Below, piece by piece: positions 1-6,809 of a stretch of 9,822 nucleotides of DNA. The stretch covers positions 1 to 9,822 of the forward strand of contig JAPHSO010000101.1 in assembly GCA_026193675.1 (NCBI GenBank), given 5' to 3'. The notes beneath the pieces are model-generated. The model searched no databases. It had not been told where the DNA came from and saw nothing but the letters and a program-made list of their open reading frames with translations. A program made the translations under genes and the position numbers. This stretch comes from Gammaproteobacteria bacterium. GTDB taxonomy: Bacteria > Pseudomonadota > Gammaproteobacteria > Thiohalomonadales > Thiohalomonadaceae. The stretch's first letter is position 1, and each line of letters starts with the position of its first letter.

Positions 1-9
1 GACAATACA

Positions 10-1764
10 ATGGCAACGACAATTACAATTGATCCGGTCACGCGAATTGAAGGACACCTCCGCATAGAGGCAGAGACCGATGATAATGGAGTGATCACTC
101 AAGCCTATAGTAGTGGCACGATGGTGCGGGGAATCGAGATTATCCTGCGTGATCGTGATCCGCGTGATGCCTGGGCCTATGCGCAACGGATTTGTGGCGT
201 CTGTACGCTGGTTCACGGTATCGCTTCAGTTCGCTCAGTTGAGAATGCACTCAACTACACCATTCCCCATAATGCACAGATCATTCGTAACCTGATGATT
301 GCCGCTCAATATGTCCATGATCATGTGATGCACTTCTATCATCTGCATGCACTTGATTGGGTGGATGTGGTTTCGGCTCTCAAGGCCGATCCCAAGGCGA
401 CCTCTGAACTGGCCCAGTCGATTAGCAGTTACTCAAAATCATCCCCCGGCTATTTTGCCGATGTGCAGAAGAAGGTGAAGGGATTTGTTGAGTCGGGTCA
501 GCTCGGTATTTTTAGCAACGGTTATTGGGGGCACTCGGCCTATAAGCTACCTCCTGAAGCAAACCTGATGGCGGTGGCGCATTATCTTGAAGCGCTTTCA
601 TGGCAACGTGATGTCGCCAAAATTCTCACCATCTTCGGCGGTAAAAATCCACATCCTAACTTCCTGGTGGGTGGCGTGCCCTGCGCAATCAGTATTGATC
701 CTGCACAACAGACTGGTGGTGCAGGCGCGACCGGGGCAACCTCGGTCAATATGAAGGGGCTCCAACAGGTGCAGAGCATCATTAAGAATATGCAGGAGTT
801 TGTTGATCAGGTCTATGTGCCTGACACCCTGGCGATTGCCAGCTTCTACAAAGATTGGTTTAAGCAGGGTGAGGGCGTTGGCAACTTCCTCACCTATGGT
901 GATTTCCCTGACAAATCGATGGATGATCCCTCAAGCTATCTGGTGCCATCAGGCGTTATCCTCGATAGAGACCTCTCAAAGGTTCATGATATCGATATTA
1001 ATGATCCTGAGCAGATTCAGGAGTTTGTTGATCACTCCTGGTATCAATACAGTGGTGGTAAAGGGGAGGGGTTACACCCCTATGATGGTGAGACTGAGCT
1101 TAACTATACCGGTCCCAAGCCACCCTATGAGCACCTTGATACCGAGTCACAATATTCGTGGCTGAAATCTCCAAGATGGCGCGGTAAACCGATGGAGGTT
1201 GGACCTCTGGCAAGGGTATTGATGCTATATGCCAAGGGGCATGAGCCTACCGTTGAGCTGGCCAATATGGCGCTCGGCAAACTCGATGTACCGATTGAGG
1301 CGATGTTCTCAACATTGGGGCGTACCGCAGCACGAACCCTGGAGACCAAGATCTTTGCCGACTCCATGCAGGGTTGGTATGACCAGTTGATTGCAAACAT
1401 CAAGGCGGGTGATCTGAAAACCTTTAATGATGCCAAGTGGGATCCATCTTCATGGCCAGCTAAGGCGAAGGGTGTTGGATTTATGGAGGCACCCCGTGGC
1501 GCTCTAGGACACTGGATCGTGATTGAAAATGGCAAGATTGCCAACTACCAGGCGGTTGTCCCCAGCACCTGGAATGCAGGCCCTCGTGATTCAAATGGTA
1601 TGTCAGGTCCCTATGAGGCAGCCCTACAGGGACATGAGCTAAAAGATCCCAAACAACCCATTGAGATTTTAAGGACCATTCACAGTTTTGATCCCTGTAT
1701 CGCCTGTGCGGTACATGTCACCGATCCAAATGGGGAAGAGCTAGTAAAGGTAAAGGTAAAGTAG
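10..1764 (+). CDS. [NiFe] uptake hydrogenase large subunit, group 1 (HupL/HynL-like)
   Basis: This is the catalytic subunit of a membrane-linked or periplasm-facing [NiFe] hydrogenase that oxidises H2 and passes electrons, via a small subunit, to the respiratory chain. The 584-residue length is normal for group 1. The N-terminal signature DPVTRIEGH is at about residues 8-16. The first nickel-binding pair is C62-x2-C65 in RICGVC, the second is C563-x2-C566-x2-H569 in DPCIACAVH, and EAPRG lies at 493-497. Fifteen residues follow H569; in this family that tail is removed by a specific endopeptidase after metal insertion. The ATG at 10 fits the family N-terminus, but only nine upstream bases are visible, so the ribosome binding site cannot be judged. 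The small subunit is not in the window and must lie to the left. The sequence style resembles Isp-linked (group 1e) enzymes such as HynL or HupL of purple sulfur bacteria; the subgroup is inference from memory. Several symbols are used for this family, so none is assigned. Confidence 0.96.
   Translation: MATTITIDPVTRIEGHLRIEAETDDNGVITQAYSSGTMVRGIEIILRDRDPRDAWAYAQRICGVCTLVHGIASVRSVENALNYTIPHNAQIIRNLMIAAQYVHDHVMHFYHLHALDWVDVVSALKADPKATSELAQSISSYSKSSPGYFADVQKKVKGFVESGQLGIFSNGYWGHSAYKLPPEANLMAVAHYLEALSWQRDVAKILTIFGGKNPHPNFLVGGVPCAISIDPAQQTGGAGATGATSVNMKGLQQVQSIIKNMQEFVDQVYVPDTLAIASFYKDWFKQGEGVGNFLTYGDFPDKSMDDPSSYLVPSGVILDRDLSKVHDIDINDPEQIQEFVDHSWYQYSGGKGEGLHPYDGETELNYTGPKPPYEHLDTESQYSWLKSPRWRGKPMEVGPLARVLMLYAKGHEPTVELANMALGKLDVPIEAMFSTLGRTAARTLETKIFADSMQGWYDQLIANIKAGDLKTFNDAKWDPSSWPAKAKGVGFMEAPRGALGHWIVIENGKIANYQAVVPSTWNAGPRDSNGMSGPYEAALQGHELKDPKQPIEILRTIHSFDPCIACAVHVTDPNGEELVKVKVK
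1744..1761 (+). repeat. GTAAAG x3 hexanucleotide repeat at the end of the large-subunit gene
   Basis: Three perfect tandem copies of GTAAAG stand directly before the TAG stop and encode Val-Lys three times. They lie wholly within the C-terminal tail expected to be removed by the maturation protease, so copy-number change would lengthen or shorten the tail without a frameshift. The AAAGG inside the repeat (1752-1756) is also the best visible Shine-Dalgarno candidate for the small gene starting at 1767. Val/Lys-rich tails also occur in other group 1 large subunits, so the repeat may simply reflect protein sequence. Confidence 0.8.
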
Positions 1765-1766
1765 TC

Positions 1767-1961
1767 ATGAAAAAATTACTAAAAGGTTTATCGCTAATCT
1801 GGATCTCATTGGCACCAGTTATCGCTAGTGCACACTCCGGACATGGACTGATGGGAGAGGAACACTACCATGCCCCTATCAACCTGGAAATTCTACTGGC
1901 TCTATTAGTGGTGGGAATAGTTGCCATTGGGCTGAAGCTTTTTATCAAATCTAAAAAGTAG
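1767..1961 (+). CDS. small His-rich single-pass membrane protein, function unknown
   Basis: I do not recognise this 64-residue protein as a named family. Residues 1-22 look like a cleavable signal peptide (basic MKKLLKG start, hydrophobic core, small residues ASA before H23). The predicted mature N-terminus is HSGHGLMGEEHYH, with four histidines (23, 26, 33, 35) and two acidic residues in 13 positions. Residues about 39-60 form a second hydrophobic helix, and the protein ends in KSKK, suggesting an exported N-terminus and a cytoplasmic C-terminus. The ATG lies two bases after the stop of the hydrogenase large subunit, with an AAAGG about ten bases upstream, so the two are almost certainly co-transcribed. 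The opening resembles the mature start of HupE/UreJ nickel permeases (AHxGHG), but the multi-helix body of that family is absent. A metal-binding (nickel) or hydrogenase membrane-anchoring role is inference. It is unlikely to be a random reading frame because signal peptide, helix and spacing agree. Confidence 0.8.
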   Translation: MKKLLKGLSLIWISLAPVIASAHSGHGLMGEEHYHAPINLEILLALLVVGIVAIGLKLFIKSKK

Positions 1962-1981
1962 AACAGAGCTTTATATGGTCT

Positions 1982-3184
1982 CTAATTAATGATCGACTCT
2001 CTGCTATTAAGCCACTTCATCAGCAGTGGTGGCAGTATTGTCGTCAGAGCGATCACCAACACCAGACTGGCATAGATCTCGTTGCTAAAGATACCTCCCT
2101 CTCTTCCAAGCTCTGCAAATATTAGCCCCACCTCTCCTCGCGGAACCATCGACAGACCAACCATATAGCGAGAGAATCTATTTTCTCGAATAAAAGTTGA
2201 ACCCAACATCTTGCCGACAAAGGCGACGCTGAACAGGAATAGAGTGAAGAGCCAAACAGTAGGAGAGCTCCAATCAATATCCCGAAGGGCCAGTGAGAGT
2301 CCGACAAATACAAAAAATATGGGAGTGAACAGTTGAATAATTGGTTTCATCTGTGACTCTATACGATCAGCAAAACCCTCATCTGCATGAAGCGCGATAC
2401 CAAACGGAATGAAAAAGCGGCGAGAGAGCGCGAGGCCCGCGGCAAATCCTCCCAGCAGCTCAGGTGCTCCCATCACATGGGCTAGCCAGGCAAAAAACAG
2501 AACCAGTGAGATGATTGAGGTGGGTATCAAACCGGGAATTTCACTAATTGAATCAAAGCGGTTGATCAATAGAGATATTAAACGGGCAACAACTGGAGCC
2601 AGCACGAAGAATGCGGAGACAAACAGGAACACCTTACCGACATTAAGCAGGTTAATTCCGCCACCGATTGAGAACTCATAGAGTAGCGCCAGCAGCATGA
2701 CACCCAGAACATCATCAATGACCGCAGCACCCAATACAATTTGTCCAATTCGGCTCTGCTCAAGATTTAAATCGGTTAACACCCTGACGGTGATACCGAT
2801 ACTGGTTGCCGTGATGGTTCCCCCAACAAAGAGTGAGGTGAGTAGTGACAGCGAGAAGATATTGTAGGAAACGATGAAACCCAATATAAATGGAAAAAAG
2901 AATCCACATAGTGCAATCACAACAGATTTGCCTCTGCTATGAATAAGGCTTTTTATATTGGTTTCCAGTCCCACTTCAAACAGTAACAGGATGATGCCGA
3001 TTTCAGCCATCAGTCGAATCGTTTCACTGATAGTGATCCAGCCAAACAGACTTGGACCAAGGACAATGCCTGCAAACAGCTCACCAATGACCGATGGCGC
3101 ATACATCCGCACAGCCAGCTCAGCAAAGATGCGGGCAGCGATCAGGATAATCAGTAGATCAATAAAAAAGCTGTGTGTTTCCAT
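1982..3184 (-). CDS. CPA2 family cation/proton antiporter (NapA/Kef-like membrane domain)
   Basis: This is a 400-residue polytopic inner-membrane protein with about a dozen hydrophobic segments and no soluble C-terminal domain, so it lacks the TrkA-N/RCK domain of full KefB/KefC. Family landmarks are GELFAGIVLGPSLFGW at about 34-49, LLLFEVGLE at 66-74, the core motif AAVIDDVLGVM with D157-D158, and PIFFVFVGLSL in the second half. The Asp-Asp pair is the ion-binding motif of electrogenic Na+/H+ antiporters such as NapA and NhaA, whereas Kef-type K+ systems carry a different residue before the second Asp; Na+/H+ exchange is therefore the more likely activity, by inference. The ATG is 24 bases after the hoxY stop on the same strand and I see no convincing Shine-Dalgarno, so it probably depends on the hox transcript. 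Its 3' end faces the small His-rich gene with only 20 bases between. Confidence 0.92.
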   Translation of the reverse strand: METHSFFIDLLIILIAARIFAELAVRMYAPSVIGELFAGIVLGPSLFGWITISETIRLMAEIGIILLLFEVGLETNIKSLIHSRGKSVVIALCGFFFPFILGFIVSYNIFSLSLLTSLFVGGTITATSIGITVRVLTDLNLEQSRIGQIVLGAAVIDDVLGVMLLALLYEFSIGGGINLLNVGKVFLFVSAFFVLAPVVARLISLLINRFDSISEIPGLIPTSIISLVLFFAWLAHVMGAPELLGGFAAGLALSRRFFIPFGIALHADEGFADRIESQMKPIIQLFTPIFFVFVGLSLALRDIDWSSPTVWLFTLFLFSVAFVGKMLGSTFIRENRFSRYMVGLSMVPRGEVGLIFAELGREGGIFSNEIYASLVLVIALTTILPPLLMKWLNSRESIIN

Positions 3185-3208
3185 CGTTTATTCGAAATCT
3201 ATACCGGC

Positions 3209-3748
3209 TTAGTCATAGTGAACTAATTCAGCAGGTAACGTTGGTTCACGTCCAGCAATCAAATCGGTTAGAAATTTCCAGAAGACATCTGCAGAAGGGG
3301 GGCAGCCCGGAAGAGAGTAGTCGATATTGACGATCTCATGGATAGGGTGGACCTGTTCAAGTAGGAGTGGCAGTTCAGGATCATTGGGGATCTGTGGATT
3401 AGTTACCCCCGTTCCATCCAGATAGACCGCATCCAGACAGGCCTGAAGTGGTAGATGATTACGCATGGCAGGTAGGCCACCATTAATCGCGCAGGCACCG
3501 ACTGCAACCAGGATTTTGCACTTGTTACGAAATTCACGCAGTACATGCACGTTTTCAGCATTGCAGACACCACCCTCAACCAGTCCAATGTCGCTTTCAG
3601 CACACTCTTTGATATCGGTAATCGGTGAACGGTTGAACTCAACCAGCTCCACCAGATCGGCAAAACGCTCATCAATATCGAGAAAGGACATATGGCAACC
3701 GAAACAGCCAGCAAGTGATGTGGTCGCAACCCTGATTTTACTGCTCAT
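3209..3748 (-). CDS. hoxY: NAD-reducing hydrogenase small subunit HoxY
   Basis: This is the electron-transferring small subunit of the cytosolic NAD-reducing [NiFe] hydrogenase. It links the HoxH active site to the HoxF/HoxU diaphorase through a proximal [4Fe-4S] cluster. With the start chosen here it has 179 residues, typical for HoxY and much shorter than group 1 small subunits; there is no twin-arginine signal, consistent with a cytosolic enzyme. The cluster ligands are visible as C15-x2-C18 (LAGCFGCHMS), C86 (VGACAINGG) and C149 (LPGCPP). The ATG at 3748 was chosen over an upstream in-frame TTG at 3778 because the family begins just before the first cysteine motif and because GAGG sits six bases upstream of the ATG. 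The gene overlaps the end of hoxU by 11 bases, suggesting translational coupling. The antiporter gene follows 24 bases downstream. Confidence 0.96.
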   Translation of the reverse strand: MSSKIRVATTSLAGCFGCHMSFLDIDERFADLVELVEFNRSPITDIKECAESDIGLVEGGVCNAENVHVLREFRNKCKILVAVGACAINGGLPAMRNHLPLQACLDAVYLDGTGVTNPQIPNDPELPLLLEQVHPIHEIVNIDYSLPGCPPSADVFWKFLTDLIAGREPTLPAELVHYD

Positions 3749-4436
3749 CCAAATCCTCACTGATTTCGTGATTATCAAAGGTACGTTTGCCGATAGGTAC
3801 TGAGAATCCCTGCCGTTTTACCAGAAGTGCTCCGGTAGGACAGATATCGGCTGCGCGGTCATCCATCTCCATACCACTATCGTGCAATTTACCGGAGGGT
3901 GAGTTGACCACCAGATGCTTGTTGATGCCACGACCGCTGATCTCAAATATCTCTTTGCCGTCCACATCGCGACTGGCTCGCACACAGAGGGTACAGAAGA
4001 TGCAGCGATTGCGATCGAGCATTAAATCGGGATGGGAGCTGTCGACCTCATGAGCCTTATAGAAGTGGGGGAAATGACTATCGAGCATTCCCAGTTGATA
4101 GGCGGTCGCCTGTAGCTTGCAATTGCCACTCTTTTCACAGGCGGGACAGAGGTGGTTACCCTCAACAAACAGCATCTGAATAATACGCAAACGTAACTTG
4201 TTGAGCTCATCGGTCTGGTTGAGCACCTGTTGTCCAAACTCTGCCGGGAAGGTGCAGGCCGAACAGTTGCGACCATTCACATTAACTGTGCAGAGCTTGC
4301 AGCTACCGTGGGGTTTGAACTCAGGATGGTGGCATAGATGGGGGATATAGATATTGGCAGCACTGGCAGCCTGCATAATGGTCTCTCCCGGCTTGAAGGG
4401 AACGATTACGCCATCTATGGTGATGTGTTGTTCCAT
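3738..4436 (-). CDS. hoxU: NAD-reducing hydrogenase diaphorase small subunit HoxU
   Basis: HoxU carries the iron-sulfur relay between HoxY and the flavin subunit HoxF and is homologous to the N-terminal part of complex I NuoG. The 232-residue protein shows the expected order. First is a plant-ferredoxin-like [2Fe-2S] domain with C35, C46, C49 and C61. Next is the His-Cys cluster segment GNHLCPACEKSGNC with H95, C97, C100 and C106. Last is a ferredoxin segment with C145-x2-C148-x2-C151 and C199 (ICPTGALL). The length matches HoxU rather than full NuoG, which has a large molybdopterin-type domain. The ATG lies two bases after the hoxF stop and is preceded by AGGGAG at eight bases, a good ribosome binding site. 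Its last 11 bases overlap hoxY. Confidence 0.96.
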   Translation of the reverse strand: MEQHITIDGVIVPFKPGETIMQAASAANIYIPHLCHHPEFKPHGSCKLCTVNVNGRNCSACTFPAEFGQQVLNQTDELNKLRLRIIQMLFVEGNHLCPACEKSGNCKLQATAYQLGMLDSHFPHFYKAHEVDSSHPDLMLDRNRCIFCTLCVRASRDVDGKEIFEISGRGINKHLVVNSPSGKLHDSGMEMDDRAADICPTGALLVKRQGFSVPIGKRTFDNHEISEDLDEQ

Positions 4437-4438
4437 AG

Positions 4439-6292
4439 CTATTGCTCCCTCTGCTTGAGATGGGCGTCAAGATCATCGCGCGCAGTCAGACGGCGAGCGG
4501 TATCAAGCGAGCTATCCAGATCAAAGCCGGGCTCAAAACCGATCTGTTTCAATTGCATATGATAGAGGTTGGGGAGTCGTGCCAGCGTTGTGAGGATCGG
4601 ATTGGCTGCAGTCTGCCCCAAACCACAATGGCTCGCAGCCTGGATAATTTTACCGATCTCTTCCAGCTCAACGAGATCTCCTGCCGAACCGTGACCGGCA
4701 TGAATTTTGTCAAATTGCCGAGTCAGTAGGGTGGTGCCTACTCGGCAAGGGGTACAGAAACCACAGCTTTCATGGCTAAAGAAGTGGGTGAAGTTTTGCA
4801 CAATATCAAACAGGTTACGTGAACTATTAAAGATGATGAAAGAGCCACCCGTAGCTAGATCTTCAAAGGCTATTTTTCGTTCAAATTCATCGGCGGTGAT
4901 AAATGTGCCGGAGGGACCGCCCACCTGAATACCCAAAAGGTCAAGATCAGCACCACAGCGATCAAGGATCTCATGGACAGAAATACCAAAGGTAAACTCA
5001 TAAATTCCAGGACGGGCACAGTCCCCCGAGACGCTGAGCAGCTTTGAACCGGTCGATTGTTCTGTACCGTACTGAGCAAACCAGCTGCCCCCCTTCTCTG
5101 CGATTGCTGCGGCACAGACAAAGGTCTCCACATTATTGACCACAGTCGGTTTGTTGAGATAACCATTGGTGACCGGGAAGGGGGGACGGTTACGTGGAAT
5201 GCCGCGATTACCCTCTAGCGATTCAATCAGCGCTGACTCCTCTCCACAGATATAGGCACCGGCACCGAGTCGAATCTCAACATCGAAGTGAAACTGCTCG
5301 CCGAGAATGTTATCGCCAAGCAGATTCTGTTCACGTCGTTCAGCGAGCATCGCCTCAAGCGCATCAAGCAGATAGCGATATTCACCGCGCAGATAGATAT
5401 AGCCTTTGCAGGAGCCGATGATGGCGGCGCAGACTGTCATCCCTTCAATAAGCTGATGGGCATGGGTGGTGAGCAGCAGGCGATCCTTAAAGGTGCCTGG
5501 CTCTCCCTCATCGGCATTACAGACAACGATACGATCACAGTCGGCAGTCACATGATTAGACGGGCTGTCACAGATCAGTCCCAGGTCGCCATCTGTGTCA
5601 CCTGTGGTGTAGGACTCATGACAAAAGTGCCATTTCATTGCCGTTTTAAAACCGGCACCACCACGACCTCTCAGTGCCGAACTGGTCAGTTCATCTAGCG
5701 TCTTCTCACGACCCCGTTCAAAGGTTGCACGAATCGCATCGCCCTTCGTGTAATCGTTTTCTAGTAGCAGCCCTCGCTGTTGAACATTGTCGCTCACCGC
5801 AAAAAGATGTTCAGGCCACCTCTCAAGCGGAACAGATGCTTCGATGAGTTTAATGATCTCATCAATCCGATCACTGGTCAGTTGCGTGATGGTCAGTCCG
5901 TTAATTAAACCTGCCGGCCCCTGGTCACACATTCCGGTACAAGAGGTGGTGTTGATCGATACTCGTCCATCATCACGCAGGACACCCTGTTCGACACCCA
6001 GTCGATTGCAGAGTTGGTCGATAATATCTCGGTTGCCAATCATCCGATCGGTGATGGAGTCGCTAATCAGAATCTCATAGTCACCACGTGGGGTGATACT
6101 TAAAAAGCTATAGAACTCTATCAGACTGACGATGTGGGCTGGCGATATCCTGAGCTGTTCGGCAACTAAAGTGATGGCATCCTCTGGAATATGGTGAAAC
6201 TGTGCCTGTAGGCCATTGAGGATCTGCAGCAGCTGAGTCGCCTTTGCTCCATGTGCCTGTATTAGACTGTTAACAACCGTTTCGATATTCAT
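4439..6292 (-). CDS. hoxF: NAD-reducing hydrogenase flavin subunit HoxF (NuoE-NuoF fusion)
   Basis: HoxF is the NAD(H)- and FMN-binding subunit of the diaphorase module, which exchanges electrons between the iron-sulfur chain and NAD+. Numbered from the ATG at 6292 it has 617 residues. Residues 1 to about 150 are a NuoE/HoxE-like thioredoxin-fold domain. The rest is NuoF-like: GRGGAGF at 209-215, CNADEGEPGTFKDR from C258, GAGAYICGEESALI at about 343-356, and [4Fe-4S] ligands C510, C513, C516 and C556 (ESCGFCTPC and HCGLG). The N-terminal domain keeps C118 and C122 (SCTGMCDQ), but the segment where NuoE has its first cysteine pair reads SDSITDRM, without cysteine. A stretch of roughly 22 extra residues with added cysteines lies between the FMN motif and CNADEGEPG. 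Start choice: the ATG matches homologue length but has no clear ribosome binding site. An in-frame TTG at 6310, overlapping hoxW by 11 bases and preceded by GGAGG at nine bases, is a real alternative that adds six residues. Confidence 0.96.
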   Translation of the reverse strand: MNIETVVNSLIQAHGAKATQLLQILNGLQAQFHHIPEDAITLVAEQLRISPAHIVSLIEFYSFLSITPRGDYEILISDSITDRMIGNRDIIDQLCNRLGVEQGVLRDDGRVSINTTSCTGMCDQGPAGLINGLTITQLTSDRIDEIIKLIEASVPLERWPEHLFAVSDNVQQRGLLLENDYTKGDAIRATFERGREKTLDELTSSALRGRGGAGFKTAMKWHFCHESYTTGDTDGDLGLICDSPSNHVTADCDRIVVCNADEGEPGTFKDRLLLTTHAHQLIEGMTVCAAIIGSCKGYIYLRGEYRYLLDALEAMLAERREQNLLGDNILGEQFHFDVEIRLGAGAYICGEESALIESLEGNRGIPRNRPPFPVTNGYLNKPTVVNNVETFVCAAAIAEKGGSWFAQYGTEQSTGSKLLSVSGDCARPGIYEFTFGISVHEILDRCGADLDLLGIQVGGPSGTFITADEFERKIAFEDLATGGSFIIFNSSRNLFDIVQNFTHFFSHESCGFCTPCRVGTTLLTRQFDKIHAGHGSAGDLVELEEIGKIIQAASHCGLGQTAANPILTTLARLPNLYHMQLKQIGFEPGFDLDSSLDTARRLTARDDLDAHLKQREQ

Positions 6293-6299
6293 TGTTTTG

Positions 6300-6809
6300 C
6301 TATGCCGCAATTTCGGCAGCCTCCCGAGAGAGTCTGTTCCATGCCTGTAGATCTGGGGTCAATAACAGTCTCTCTACCCACTTAACGGCCAGTTGCAGAT
6401 CGGTCTGCGCCGATGCAGAGAGTGGTGTTCCCAACTCAAACCGCTCCCCACGAATTGATAATAGAAAACAGGGGGGCGCCTTCTGATGATGCACATCATT
6501 GTAGGTGGCAAGCAGCACTTCAGGAGCAAGTTCATGGGTGGTGTAGGCGTTGGCCGTTTTGGGGGCAGGCACCGTCAATGGCTGAAACTGAAAAGGGAGT
6601 GGGGAGGAGACTGATGCATCGACAAAAAGAATCAGTTTACGACCCACCATATCAAGGGTGTGCTCCACCTGGAGCTGGAAATCGGTTAACAGTTCAACCT
6701 TTGAGTCTGTCGAAATCTGTTCCAACAGCATCGGCCCTAGCGCATCATCACCACGGGATGGATTGCCATAACCAAAGATGAGAATAGGAGCGATTGATTG
6801 GCTGCTCAT
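6300..6809 (-). CDS. hoxW: hydrogenase maturation endopeptidase HoxW
   Basis: This nickel-sensing aspartic-type endopeptidase of the HyaD/HybD/HycI family (M52) cleaves the C-terminal tail of the hydrogenase large subunit after the NiFe(CN)2CO centre is built. The 169-residue protein has the signature GYGNPSRGDDALG at residues 13-25. By position, D22 in that motif, D64 in FVDAS and H92 in TTHELAPEVLL fit the three nickel-contact residues known from HybD (Glu/Asp, Asp, His). Location between hoxH and hoxF makes HoxH the expected substrate. Its ATG overlaps the hoxH stop as ATGA, with GGAG ten bases upstream. No other maturation protease is in the window, so the protease for the group 1 large subunit must be encoded elsewhere. 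Confidence 0.94.
   Translation of the reverse strand: MSSQSIAPILIFGYGNPSRGDDALGPMLLEQISTDSKVELLTDFQLQVEHTLDMVGRKLILFVDASVSSPLPFQFQPLTVPAPKTANAYTTHELAPEVLLATYNDVHHQKAPPCFLLSIRGERFELGTPLSASAQTDLQLAVKWVERLLLTPDLQAWNRLSREAAEIAA

Noticed and set aside
1125..1544. 139-codon open frame on the minus strand
   Set aside because: It lies entirely inside the hydrogenase large-subunit gene, opposite conserved motifs, and has no recognisable protein features.
1938..1958. Inverted repeat CTTTTTA / TAAAAAG with a 7-base loop as a terminator
   Set aside because: The stem is almost purely A-T, lies inside the coding end of the small gene and has no following T run, so it would be too weak.
1982..3184. Calling the antiporter KefB/KefC
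   Set aside because: It has no C-terminal nucleotide-binding domain, and the core motif is Asp-Asp rather than the Kef type.
3749..3778. Longer hoxY starting at an in-frame TTG
   Set aside because: The extra ten residues lie before the normal family N-terminus, and the ATG at 3748 has a good ribosome binding site.
5288..5698. 136-codon open frame on the plus strand
   Set aside because: It is antisense to the conserved HoxF NAD/FMN domain and explained by its codon pattern.
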